Assembly: GCA_004556745.1 (NCBI GenBank) | Contig: SFFY01000011.1 | Location: 1 to 64,000, forward strand | Direction: 5' to 3' | DNA: 64,000 nucleotides | Source of the DNA: Bacteroidales bacterium | GTDB lineage: Bacteria > Bacteroidota > Bacteroidia > Bacteroidales > Bacteroidaceae | Part shown: piece by piece, positions 51,191-59,234 of the stretch | Position numbering within the stretch: the stretch's first letter is position 1 | Layout: the number at the start of each line of letters is the position of its first letter | The notes under the pieces: model-generated | The model's database searches: none | The model's input: only the letters and a program-made list of their open reading frames with translations | What the model was told of the DNA's origin: nothing | Position numbers and translations under genes: made by a program

Positions 51191-52456
51191 ATGTCCCTTC
51201 CCCGCACTCCCTGGACCTGGTTGCCTACGCTCTACATTGCCGAAGGCATACCATATATTATTGTCACCGTCGTGACCGTCGTGGCCACGATTATGTACAA
51301 GCGGCTCGGCATTGGCAACGCCGACATCGCGTTTTACACCTCTTGGCTCTATCTTCCGTGGGTCATCAAACCCTTTTGGAGTCCCATCGTGGACGCTTTC
51401 GCCACAAAGCGCACGTGGATCATAGCGATGCAACTCATCGTCGGCGCGGCGCTTGGCGGACTCGCGCTGTCGCTGCCCGCGCCCGGCTTTTTCAAATGGT
51501 CGCTCGCCTTTTTCTGGCTGCTCGCCTTCTCAAGCGCGACCCACGACATTGCAGCCGACGGCTTCTATATGCTGGCACTCACGAAGAAAGAGCAGGCCTT
51601 CTACGTCGGCATACGCTCCACCTTCTACCGCGTTGCCATCATCGCGGGACAGGGCTTGCTCATCATGCTCGCCGGTACGCTTGAACTGATTTATAAGCCC
51701 GCCGTGGCGTGGTCCACCGTGATGCTTGTGGCAGCCGTCCTCTTCCTCCTTCTGGCCGCATGGCATTTCGCGGCGTTGCCCCGCACTGAAATCCTGGCAG
51801 AATGCCCGCGCTCCGCAAACAATTTTACCCTTAACATTATAAAGCCCTTTATCAGTTTTTTCCAAAAGCCCGGCATCGTCTGTGCCTTAGCGTTCATGCT
51901 GCTTTACCGCTTGCCCGAGGCGTTTCTCACCAAGATAACGCCCCTCTTCCTGCTCGACAGCGTGGAGAAAGGCGGCCTGGCACTCACCACGGCCGAGATA
52001 GGCTTTGTGCAGGGCACGGTGGGCATCGTGGGTCTGACGCTCGGCGGTATTCTCGGCGGCATCCTCGCTGCGGGCAAGGGTGGCATGAAGCGTTGGCTGT
52101 GGCCAATGGTGGCGAGCATCACGATTCCCGACGCGCTCTATATCATTCTTGCCTATTACCAGCCCGAAAACCTCACGCTGATTGGGGCTTTCGTGTTCTT
52201 GGAGCAGTTCGGCTACGGTTTCGGCTTCACCGCCTATATGATTTACCTGCTGCAATTTGCGCGTGGCGAGAACTCCACGGCGCACTACGCTTTCGCCACC
52301 GGCTTCATGGCTTTGGGCATGATGCTCCCCGGTTTGGTGAGCGGCGCGTTGCAGGAACTCACGGGCTATCTCAATTTCTTCATCATCACCACCGTGCTAT
52401 GCAGCGTCACCTTCCTTGTGTCCGCCCTCGTAAAATTTGATGCGGGCGAGGATTAA
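51191..52456 (+). CDS. ampG: AmpG-like MFS muropeptide permease
   Basis: A 421-residue inner-membrane transporter with about 12 hydrophobic segments, of the PAT/AmpG branch of the major facilitator superfamily. It opens with WTWLPTLYIAEGIPYIIV and includes the AmpG-typical LGIGNADIAFYTSWLYLPWVIKPFWSPIVD (positions about 38-67), SSATHDIAADGFYMLAL and RLPEAFLTKITPLFLLD. AmpG imports anhydro-muropeptides for cell-wall recycling. It lies downstream of the SpoIID fusion gene, which fits a cell-wall theme, but a separate promoter is likely because a repeat and structured element intervene. Confidence 0.85.
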   Translation: MSLPRTPWTWLPTLYIAEGIPYIIVTVVTVVATIMYKRLGIGNADIAFYTSWLYLPWVIKPFWSPIVDAFATKRTWIIAMQLIVGAALGGLALSLPAPGFFKWSLAFFWLLAFSSATHDIAADGFYMLALTKKEQAFYVGIRSTFYRVAIIAGQGLLIMLAGTLELIYKPAVAWSTVMLVAAVLFLLLAAWHFAALPRTEILAECPRSANNFTLNIIKPFISFFQKPGIVCALAFMLLYRLPEAFLTKITPLFLLDSVEKGGLALTTAEIGFVQGTVGIVGLTLGGILGGILAAGKGGMKRWLWPMVASITIPDALYIILAYYQPENLTLIGAFVFLEQFGYGFGFTAYMIYLLQFARGENSTAHYAFATGFMALGMMLPGLVSGALQELTGYLNFFIITTVLCSVTFLVSALVKFDAGED

Positions 52457-52515
52457 GGGCGAAATTTTGCTCACCCGCTTATTTCATCCCATTATCACCT
52501 AAGAGCGTAAACGCT

Positions 52516-52557
52516 ATCTGCGCAGACAGTGCAAACTGTCTGCGCAGATATTTTTTT
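52516..52557 (+). terminator. TCTGCGCAGA-type terminator after ampG
   Basis: ATCTGCGCAGACAG (52516-52529) pairs perfectly with 52536-52549 around a 6-nt loop, followed by ATTTTTTTG. The stem is built from the same GTCTGCGCAGAC palindromes that occur singly at 32983 and 33005. Confidence 0.85.
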
Positions 52558-52620
52558 GTTCCTCGGATAAAATTTTCATTTTCTCCGAGATATTTTTTCC
52601 TTTCCTATAAGAAAATTTTT

Positions 52621-52700
52621 ATTACAAACTTTGTAACGCTTGTTACAAACTTTCTAACACATGTTACAAACTTTGTAATACGTGTTACAAACTTTGTAAC
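52621..52700. repeat. Array of four 17-bp palindromes, 21-bp period (copy 3, inverted)
   Basis: Units at 52621-52637, 52642-52658, 52663-52679 and 52684-52700 with spacers GCTT, ACAT, ACGT, which are close to the reverse complement of the spacers in copies 1 and 2; the array is therefore inverted. It lies in the 700-bp non-coding stretch between ampG and the peptide-modification cluster. TTTGCGCTCATA near 52829 recalls the same phrase near 400. Confidence 0.85.
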
Positions 52701-53041
52701 AAAAAATATCTGCGCAGAAAGTAAAAAATATCTTGCTGAAAGGAAAAACTTTCAAGGAGAAAGGAAAAAATAGCTCCGAGCAAATGCGCGCAGGCGGTAT
52801 TCACGCAATGATTGAATGACGTGAAAGCGTTTGCGCTCATACGTGATAATCGGGTGGGGCTTATAAGCAAATTCTTCTGATGTCATGGTTTGTAAATTTT
52901 ATAAAAAGAGAGGTCGAACAGAGTCCGCCGCTTATGCCATTTTTATGGCTTATAATTCCGATTGATACCTTGGCGACAGGCAGTAGAATGTTAGTATTTG
53001 GCACGAAGTACTGATAAAATTTTATTGTATTTAGGATTATT

Positions 53042-53057
53042 AACACAGAAATGTGTT
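53042..53057. promoter_or_regulatory. Candidate operator AACACA-GAAA-TGTGTT
   Basis: A 16-bp inverted repeat with 6-bp arms. It lies just upstream of the -7 box at 53077 and overlaps the expected -33 region, so a bound regulator could block the promoter of the peptide cluster. No regulator gene is present in the cluster. Confidence 0.4.
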
Positions 53058-53076
53058 CCGAGGGAGGTAAAATTTA

Positions 53077-53084
53077 TACATTTG
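53077..53084 (+). promoter_or_regulatory. -7 promoter box for the peptide-modification cluster
   Basis: TACATTTG matches TANNTTTG, with TTC at 53056-53058 as a weak -33 element. The first gene starts 69 nt downstream at 53154. Confidence 0.55.
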
Positions 53085-53153
53085 CAACAGAAAATAAGAA
53101 AGCGATGCGCTGCTACACAGAAAATCAGCACAGAAAGGTTATTTAATTATCCT

Positions 53154-53480
53154 ATGTCAAATACTGCAACGAAAGAAATCGTCGATAAAGATTTGCAAAG
53201 GCGCAATAAAGGCCTTATCCGCCGAGTAAAGACCGCCTTATTTGACAACTGGTGCCTGAAACGCTCTAAACTTATATATTTTTTTGCATCCAGACTTTTC
53301 CGAAGTGACGTTAGGATTAACATCGCCATGCGTTGCCGCTCCGATAACAGCAAGGACTGGGGGCATGCGTGGGTGACGTGCGGCGGGAAGCCCCTATTGG
53401 AGCGCAACGAGCGCCTGATTAGCAAAAAGCGCACCCTGATAGCCGAAGACAATAAATATATATACTGGATTTACGACTAA
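53154..53480 (+). CDS. Lasso-B2-like transglutaminase-fold leader peptidase
   Basis: A 108-residue protein resembling lasso peptide B2 proteins (bacterial transglutaminase-like cysteine peptidases that cut off the leader). The Cys motif is NWCLKRSKLIYFF (Cys34), matching the C-L-x-R-S/A of B2, and the His motif is GHAWVTCGGKPL (His71); the third catalytic residue is not clear. It is shorter than usual B2 (about 140 residues). The open frame extends upstream to 52998, but the promoter box lies within that extension, so ATG 53154 is preferred. First gene of the cluster, 11 bp before a radical SAM gene. Function as leader peptidase is inferred. Confidence 0.7.
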   Translation: MSNTATKEIVDKDLQRRNKGLIRRVKTALFDNWCLKRSKLIYFFASRLFRSDVRINIAMRCRSDNSKDWGHAWVTCGGKPLLERNERLISKKRTLIAEDNKYIYWIYD

Positions 53481-53491
53481 TATAACAACCA

Positions 53492-54442
53492 ATGGCAAAC
53501 TTATATCTCACGCATAAATGCAGGCGCGGTTGCCCGTTTTGCTTTGCCCGCAAAGTGCTCAAAGCAGCGCACAACGTGGAGGAAAAGCTCACGCTCGAAG
53601 AGATTGAGCAATTTGTGTCGCATTATGAGGGACAAATCGATTCGCTCGGCCTGCTCGGCGGCGAGCCGTTTCTCTATCCCGACCTTGTAAAGGTGATAGA
53701 ACTCCTGAAACGTCATCATATCCATTCCAAGATATTCACCAGCGCCACTGACCCGCTGCCCGAAGGTCTTGCCGAGTTTGACATCTCGCAGGGCGACATA
53801 AACTTTATCGTGAATGTGGGCAGCCGCGACACCTATACCGACGAGAAGTTTGCCAACCTTGAACGCTTCTTTGACAAGTTTCATTCTATCTCCGCGCTGT
53901 CGTACACGATTTTCGACCTGAAAAAGGACAATCCCGAGTTCCTCTTCGACATGATAGACCACTACGGGCTGGTGCGCAACATTCGCACGGGCATAGCCCT
54001 GCCTATCTATCGCGGTGGCAACAGTTACATAGCCCTCGACGACTACAAGCGCGCGGCGGAATACTTCTGCGCCTGCGCCGAGAAAGCCGCCAAGCGGCGC
54101 ATCACGCTGGCAATGGACTGCGGCTTCCAGGCGTGCATGTTCACGGATGCCCAGTTGGGCAGACTGTTCCGCCTTGGCACAAATCTGGGCTTCATGTGCG
54201 GTGCAGCGCTGGACATCGGTCCGGGTTTGAAAGTGTGGAACTGCTTCCCGCTCTTCCAGTTGGGCTGCGTGGACGCCCTTGGTGCCAAGACGCTCGATGA
54301 GCTCAAGCTTAATTTGCAGAAAAGGCTCGACGAAGAACTGGGCAGCGGGCGCGGCGTGCGTCCCGAGTGTGCAGCCTGCGAGCTCTACGACCGCAAACTG
54401 TGCGAAGGCGGTTGCAAAAGTTTTAAATCGGTAGGACAATAA
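53492..54442 (+). CDS. Radical SAM/SPASM-like peptide maturase 1
   Basis: A 316-residue radical SAM enzyme. C10-x3-C14-x2-C17 (HKCRRGCPFC) binds the catalytic [4Fe-4S] cluster and GLLGGEPF (about 54-61) the SAM amino group. The C-terminal third has further cysteines: MDCGFQACMF, LGFMCGAALDIGPGLKVWNC and CAACELYDRKLCEGGC, as expected for SPASM-type auxiliary clusters. Such enzymes install C-C, C-S or C-O links or epimerise residues in RiPP precursors. It lies 19 bp before pqqD and shares its pattern with the protein at 58272. Confidence 0.85.
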   Translation: MANLYLTHKCRRGCPFCFARKVLKAAHNVEEKLTLEEIEQFVSHYEGQIDSLGLLGGEPFLYPDLVKVIELLKRHHIHSKIFTSATDPLPEGLAEFDISQGDINFIVNVGSRDTYTDEKFANLERFFDKFHSISALSYTIFDLKKDNPEFLFDMIDHYGLVRNIRTGIALPIYRGGNSYIALDDYKRAAEYFCACAEKAAKRRITLAMDCGFQACMFTDAQLGRLFRLGTNLGFMCGAALDIGPGLKVWNCFPLFQLGCVDALGAKTLDELKLNLQKRLDEELGSGRGVRPECAACELYDRKLCEGGCKSFKSVGQ

Positions 54443-54461
54443 TTTTCAACATATAAGAACC

Positions 54462-54713
54462 ATGGAAATCAGTAAAAACGTGACTTGGAAAACCCTCGGC
54501 GAGAAGGTTATTGCTGTTAAGGTAGACACCGGCGAGTACTACACGCTCAACGAAGTGGCATCTGTGATATGGAAAGCCATCGACGAAGGAAAATCCAAAG
54601 AAGACATCGCAGAAAAGATTTGCACCGAGTACGATGCAACAGATAAAGCTTCGGTGTTGCAAGACATCGAGGAACAAATCAGTGAGTGGCAACATGAATT
54701 ATTAATCCTTTAA
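54462..54713 (+). CDS. PqqD-like leader-binding protein
   Basis: An 83-residue PqqD-family protein: VTWKTLGEKVIAVKVDTGEYYTLNEVASVIWKAI shows the winged-helix-like RRE pattern (positions about 6-39), followed by a helical C-terminus. It should bind the leader of the precursor encoded 12 bp downstream and deliver it to the radical SAM enzymes. Clearly distinct in sequence from the PqqD-like protein at 2643. Confidence 0.85.
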   Translation: MEISKNVTWKTLGEKVIAVKVDTGEYYTLNEVASVIWKAIDEGKSKEDIAEKICTEYDATDKASVLQDIEEQISEWQHELLIL

Positions 54714-54725
54714 ATTAGTACGACT

Positions 54726-54845
54726 ATGACTAAGAAAACTTACGAGAAGCCGCAGACAAGCAAGCACGCTTCTATGGACGTTGTCCAGGGTTCAGGTCTG
54801 TATTACACGACGCTGTATTACACCAGCCTGTATTACTGGCATTAA
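54726..54845 (+). CDS. Putative RiPP precursor with LYYTx repeat core
   Basis: A 39-codon gene, ATG 54726 to TAA 54843-54845, read directly from the sequence. The leader starts MTKKTYEKPQTSKHASMDVV; it has Y6-x2-P9, the YxxP motif that RRE domains recognise in many leader peptides. After QGSG the core is LYYTT-LYYTS-LYYWH, three five-residue units; at DNA level CTGTATTAC recurs exactly every 15 bp (54798, 54813, 54828). Position 12 bp after pqqD and directly before the kinase-like gene, flanked by four radical SAM genes, strongly suggests the substrate of the cluster. Translation and processing are inferred. No similar peptide is known to me. Confidence 0.8.
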   Translation: MTKKTYEKPQTSKHASMDVVQGSGLYYTTLYYTSLYYWH

Positions 54846-54863
54846 TTGTCGTTAATCAAAGTA

Positions 54864-55832
54864 ATGAGTGCGAACTACGCATTGATTGTCGAGGTGGCAG
54901 GTGTCGCTATCCGTTTCCAATCGGAAATGGAGATTGACATCTGTCACCTTAGCACACTCTTCAAGCATCACTTGGTAGCCAATGATGCTACGGCAGCGGA
55001 TCACGTTGTAGACATTGTGACGATAGAGCGTTCGCCCGTGCCCGAAGATGCCACTTTGGCGTGGAAAGGCTATTACCACGGCGTGGGCTATGACGGAAAG
55101 CACGAAAACACGCTGAAGAAATACGTGTCACAAGACAAGCGGTATGAGTACTTCGATACGCCCGACGGCGGCTGTATCACCATCGACCGGGAAAGCCCCC
55201 ATACCGTTTGTTCGCTGATGTCGTGGAAAAAACTGTTCAGCAAGAAGAAAGAACGCGCTAACATCGGCTCGCTCGTTATCCTTCTGATTCATATAATCAT
55301 GGCGCGGCACAACCGCTACACGCTGCACGCCTCTGCTGTGGCGTGGAAAGGCGCGGCAATAGTGTTCACAGGCCGCAGCGGACAGGGCAAGAGCACCCTT
55401 TGCACGGACCTCACCAAGCTCGGAGCAGGGTTTATGGGCGACGACATCGTCTTCGTGTACCAAGAAGCAAGCAGGATAATGATTGCCCCCTTGCTCTTTG
55501 ACGCCAAACTATACATAGACTCCCAAAAAGAAAAGACATTTGTGGATATGGCGGCGCAAAGCGGCTGCGAAGCGGGCGCGGCACTGCCATTACAGGCTGT
55601 TGCCGAAATCACGCAGACGCGCCAGGGCCTCTCTGCCGTACGGCAGGCAGCCGATGAGCATCGCCTGTTTGACGTGCTGCTGGAAGCGGCCAACAACATC
55701 GCCCTGCAATACGACAGCGCCGAATGGCTGTCGCTCTGCGCCAATATCTTAGAACATAAAAAGCTCTATAATTTCTCCTTTGGCGACCGCCGCCTGCTTA
55801 ATGTAAACGTTCTCGATGACTTCATTCAGTAA
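54864..55832 (+). CDS. HPr-kinase-like peptide kinase
   Basis: A 322-residue protein whose N-terminal half is unassigned and whose C-terminal half has an HPr-kinase-like P-loop domain: YTLHASAVAWKGAAIVFTG followed by Walker A GRSGQGKST (about 171-179), then MGDDIVFV. Homologues in some lasso peptide clusters phosphorylate the peptide C-terminus; Ser/Thr or Tyr of the LYY core would be candidates here. The open frame starts right after the precursor stop with TTG at 54846; ATG 54864 is more likely. It overlaps the next radical SAM gene by 17 bp. Related to the protein at 1094. Confidence 0.78.
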   Translation: MSANYALIVEVAGVAIRFQSEMEIDICHLSTLFKHHLVANDATAADHVVDIVTIERSPVPEDATLAWKGYYHGVGYDGKHENTLKKYVSQDKRYEYFDTPDGGCITIDRESPHTVCSLMSWKKLFSKKKERANIGSLVILLIHIIMARHNRYTLHASAVAWKGAAIVFTGRSGQGKSTLCTDLTKLGAGFMGDDIVFVYQEASRIMIAPLLFDAKLYIDSQKEKTFVDMAAQSGCEAGAALPLQAVAEITQTRQGLSAVRQAADEHRLFDVLLEAANNIALQYDSAEWLSLCANILEHKKLYNFSFGDRRLLNVNVLDDFIQ

Positions 55833-57189
55833 CACAGAAATATTATCGCTATGGCAGATGCCCGGCGAGGCTATGTGGCGCATTGCATTGCAGCAGGCTT
55901 TGCAGAATTTGCCCCAATCGGCATCGCTCTGCGTGGAATTGCTGCGCACCGCGCCGCAGGAACGGTTGGACGACTGCGCGAAGGCATTTCTCTCAAAACT
56001 ACCTTTCCTGAAAGAAGGCTATGCGCCGGTGGAAAAGCTGACCGATACAAAGGTTTGCGACTCCTTTGCCAGTTTGGCAGAAAGCTATAAAGCCATTTTA
56101 CATGACCTGAAAGTAAGGAACGATCAAGAAACCGCTAAAATCTTCTACCTATACTTCAACGGCTTGCGACCCGACTTGAAGCTTCTCTTTCCGGAAACGG
56201 ACTTTACGGGCTTGCGCCGCGACAACGAGCGCGACAAGAAAGAGGAGCATCAGCTCATGGTGTTCGTGACGGGGCTATGCAACCTGAATTGTTCCTATTG
56301 CTTCTCCAACGACATAGAGCGCAGGCAGATTACAGAGGACGAATTACGTAAAATTTTCAAGTGGGCATCTGAAAACGGCTGCAACTGTGTTACGCCCTGC
56401 GGCGGAGAGCCATTGATGTACAAGCACATCGGTCTGCTGCTCGACTTGGTGCAGGATTACGGCATGACTACCTATTTTGCCTCTAATTGCACCTGGCCTT
56501 TATCACGCTTCACTGAGCGGCAAGCCAGTTGCATTAAAAGCCTGACTTTCCACATCACCGAAGCGCTGTGGAAGAACGCGGAATATATGCGCATCTTCTG
56601 CGAAAACATACAGTGGGCAAAGCAGCGCGGCATAAATATCATAGCCCGATTTAACATCGTAAAGCCGAATACAGACTTTACAAAATGCTTCGAACTGATA
56701 GAGAAACAGGAGCTGAAATGCGTGAACATCGCCCTGACTATTCCCGACCGTTCGCACGATAATATATATGTAGGCGCGTCCTATTTCTCTGACTTTATCG
56801 ATGACCTGCGGCGCGTATTGGATTTTTGCAAGAAACGTAAAATCAGCCTCAACTTTGCCAAGACTGTACCGCCTTGCATATTCCCGGAAGAAGAGGCGTT
56901 GCAAATGCTGGCTTACGATAACTTTCTCCCCTTCTGCAATGTACACGAAGACGGCGGCACGCGCAACGTATGCATTTCCCCTGCGAAATACATCACGCCC
57001 TGCCTCGGCATGTCGGCACCAAAAGTGCTTTTCTCGGAAAAGCTGACGTGGGACGATTTGTACAAACAGATGGGCACGGCGGTAAACTGCGCCTTGCGGC
57101 AACCGCTCTTTGAAAAATGCAATAAGTGCTTCCTCTATCACAGACACCTGTGCCAAGGAGCCTGCTTAAGTTATAAAACACATGCGTAG
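55816..57189 (+). CDS. Radical SAM/SPASM peptide maturase 2 with N-terminal extension
   Basis: A 457-residue radical SAM protein. The first ~145 residues are an extra helical domain of unknown role. The radical SAM core starts at MVFVTGLCNLNCSYC (C155-x3-C159-x2-C162) and contains CGGEPLMYK. The C-terminus has the SPASM-like set CNKCFLYHRHLCQGAC, plus CNVH and PCLGM earlier. Start ATG 55816 overlaps the kinase gene by 17 bp; its stop overlaps the next gene by 8 bp, so these three are translationally coupled. Likely acts on the peptide at 54726; specific chemistry unknown. Confidence 0.83.
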   Translation: MTSFSNTEILSLWQMPGEAMWRIALQQALQNLPQSASLCVELLRTAPQERLDDCAKAFLSKLPFLKEGYAPVEKLTDTKVCDSFASLAESYKAILHDLKVRNDQETAKIFYLYFNGLRPDLKLLFPETDFTGLRRDNERDKKEEHQLMVFVTGLCNLNCSYCFSNDIERRQITEDELRKIFKWASENGCNCVTPCGGEPLMYKHIGLLLDLVQDYGMTTYFASNCTWPLSRFTERQASCIKSLTFHITEALWKNAEYMRIFCENIQWAKQRGINIIARFNIVKPNTDFTKCFELIEKQELKCVNIALTIPDRSHDNIYVGASYFSDFIDDLRRVLDFCKKRKISLNFAKTVPPCIFPEEEALQMLAYDNFLPFCNVHEDGGTRNVCISPAKYITPCLGMSAPKVLFSEKLTWDDLYKQMGTAVNCALRQPLFEKCNKCFLYHRHLCQGACLSYKTHA

Positions 57190-58228
57190 CAAACGGATAA
57201 AGCGTTTCAGGCAGCATCTGCATAATGCCTTTCAGAAATTCCGTCTGCGCTATTTGCAGCCGGGACGGCTCACGCATCTGCCCGACACGCTGACCATCGA
57301 ACTGACCAGCCATTGCTCGCTGGCTTGCTCATGCTGCCCCAACGGCATCGCCGGCGCACGCCGTCGCGGTCGCGACACCATAACGCTTGACAATTTCAAG
57401 AAGCTACTCGAAAATATTGACGTGCCTGTGCGCAGCGTGTTCCTGCACCTCCACGGCGAACCGTTCCTCAATAAAGATTTGCCCGAAATCGTCAGGCTGC
57501 TTGCAGAGCACGGCGTTGAGGAGTTTAATATCTTTAGCAATGCATACAACATCAAGCTCGACCTGCTCGAAAACGTGCTGTGCAGTGTGGGCGGCAAGAA
57601 ACTCAACCTTGCCTTCTCGGCGGAATTGTACGACAGGCAGGCGTATGAGCACATTCGCTGTCCCGGGCGTTTCGATACGGTGTGGCAGTCGCTGCAAGAT
57701 ATTGACGCGATGATGCAGAAGCACGGCACGACCTACTCTGTGAACAGCATCGTGCATCGTGAAGACATCGGCATCTTGCCCGAACGGGTCCCGGATGTAT
57801 TTCGCCGCTTGCCGAGCCTGAAAAGCATGCACCTGACAAGTGCTTTCCCCTGGCCGCATCTGCCGCAAACGGGCGACCTGGCCGGGCATTTGCGTCGCAA
57901 ACGAAGCATTTGCAACCAAATTTGGCAGTTGCCTGCGATTATGGCCGACGGCAGAGTGACGATGTGCTCGAGCGACTATAACGCGGAGTGCGTGGTCGGG
58001 TCGCTTTACGAAGAAAAGTTCAGCAAAATCATCAACAATAAGGCCGCCCGCTCCTTCCGCCGCAACATTGCCCTGCGCCGCCCTGAAAGCAACGCGCTCT
58101 GCAAGGGCTGCCTGATAGACCGCCACACGGCGTTTTCGCGCATCGTGAACCGCAAGTTTGTGGAAAAGGCCGCGCCCGAGGCGTTGCAAAAGTATTTCGC
58201 CGCGTTTGGCAAATATTTTAATATTTAA
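57182..58228 (+). CDS. Radical SAM/SPASM peptide maturase 3
   Basis: A 348-residue radical SAM protein with a basic N-terminal ~35 residues. The motif is ELTSHCSLACSCCPNG (C45-x3-C49-x2-C52) and the SAM-binding strand LHLHGEPFLNKDL. The SPASM region shows CNQIWQLPAIMADGRVTMCSSD and ALCKGCLID. This layout (ICxxxW..I..DGxVxxC..D) is that of classical SPASM maturases, for example those in anSME-like and GeoRSP-type systems. It overlaps the previous gene by 8 bp. Confidence 0.83.
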   Translation: MRSKRIKRFRQHLHNAFQKFRLRYLQPGRLTHLPDTLTIELTSHCSLACSCCPNGIAGARRRGRDTITLDNFKKLLENIDVPVRSVFLHLHGEPFLNKDLPEIVRLLAEHGVEEFNIFSNAYNIKLDLLENVLCSVGGKKLNLAFSAELYDRQAYEHIRCPGRFDTVWQSLQDIDAMMQKHGTTYSVNSIVHREDIGILPERVPDVFRRLPSLKSMHLTSAFPWPHLPQTGDLAGHLRRKRSICNQIWQLPAIMADGRVTMCSSDYNAECVVGSLYEEKFSKIINNKAARSFRRNIALRRPESNALCKGCLIDRHTAFSRIVNRKFVEKAAPEALQKYFAAFGKYFNI

Positions 58229-58271
58229 TATTTAGAATATCTCCCGTTTATAAACATTCATACAGAAGAAT

Positions 58272-59234
58272 ATGCCCAACTTAATGCTTACCAACTGGTG
58301 CAACTACCATTGCCCTTATTGTTTCGGTGTGGACATGATGGTGCCCAAAAAGCCGAGGAACGCCATGAGCCGCGAAACGTTCAACGGCATTATGGAATGG
58401 ATGCAACGCAAACCGTTCGACCGCGTGATACACCTTATGGGCGGCGAACCGACGCTTAATCCCGACATCGAATGGTTCGTGAACCGCTTGCTGGAACAGA
58501 ACATGCACATCACGATTTTCAGCAATATGGCAACGCCCCAGGCAGTGCAGCTGGCTGACAAGTGCTCTATGCTGCCCGTGCACTGGGTGGCCAACGTGAA
58601 TAACCCCACAAAATGGAACAAGGCGCAGCGCGAAAACATCTCCAAAGCACTCCGCGCAGCAGGAAAGCATGCCTCTATCACTTTTAACATACAACCCGAA
58701 GAGCCTAACGAATTGTGGGCGCTGGAACTGATTGAAGAGTTCGAGCTGAACCCGAACATCAAGGTGGGCTTTGTGCTGCCGACGCTCACCTCGTCGAACA
58801 TGGCCCTCAAAGACAGCGAGTACGGCATCGTGGCGCAGCGTGTGGTAGACCTCGTTAAGGCAGGCGAGCGGCTCGGCGTAAGCGTAAGTTATGAGTGCGG
58901 CGTGCCTTATTGCGTGTTTACTGACGAACAATTAGGCTTTTTGTGGCGGCACAACTCCATACCCGCTTCCGGCTGCTGCTCGCGCCTTGACATTACGCCC
59001 GAGGGCGAAGTGATGTATTGCCTCCCGCTGGCTACGGCGGGCTTGCGCCACTACTCAGAATTTGCGGACTACCATGAATGTCGCAAGTGGTTCGAAGACC
59101 GCTTTAAGCCTTACCGAATGTTGGGCAGCAAAATAGAATGTGCCGAATGTCCCCTCAACAATCCGATGCAGTGCCGCGGGGCGTGCCTGGCAAAGAATAT
59201 GATTGGGGCAAAGAACATTGAGATAGGAAGATAA
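58272..59234 (+). CDS. Radical SAM/SPASM-like peptide maturase 4
   Basis: A 320-residue radical SAM protein close in layout to maturase 1 (53492): N-terminus MPNLMLTNWCNYHCPYC (C10-x3-C14-x2-C17), LMGGEPTLNPD, then ECGVPYCVFTDEQLGFLWRH and SGCCSRLDITPEGEVMYCLPL, and C-terminal ECAECPLNNPMQCRGAC. The two probably arose by duplication and may modify different positions of the repeat core. 43 bp follow maturase 3; the nucleotidyltransferase gene begins immediately after its stop. Confidence 0.84.
   Translation: MPNLMLTNWCNYHCPYCFGVDMMVPKKPRNAMSRETFNGIMEWMQRKPFDRVIHLMGGEPTLNPDIEWFVNRLLEQNMHITIFSNMATPQAVQLADKCSMLPVHWVANVNNPTKWNKAQRENISKALRAAGKHASITFNIQPEEPNELWALELIEEFELNPNIKVGFVLPTLTSSNMALKDSEYGIVAQRVVDLVKAGERLGVSVSYECGVPYCVFTDEQLGFLWRHNSIPASGCCSRLDITPEGEVMYCLPLATAGLRHYSEFADYHECRKWFEDRFKPYRMLGSKIECAECPLNNPMQCRGACLAKNMIGAKNIEIGR

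Noticed and set aside
54846..54863. TTG start of the kinase-like gene directly after the precursor stop
   Set aside because: ATG at 54864 is in frame 18 bp later and needs no rare start, though the TTG cannot be excluded.
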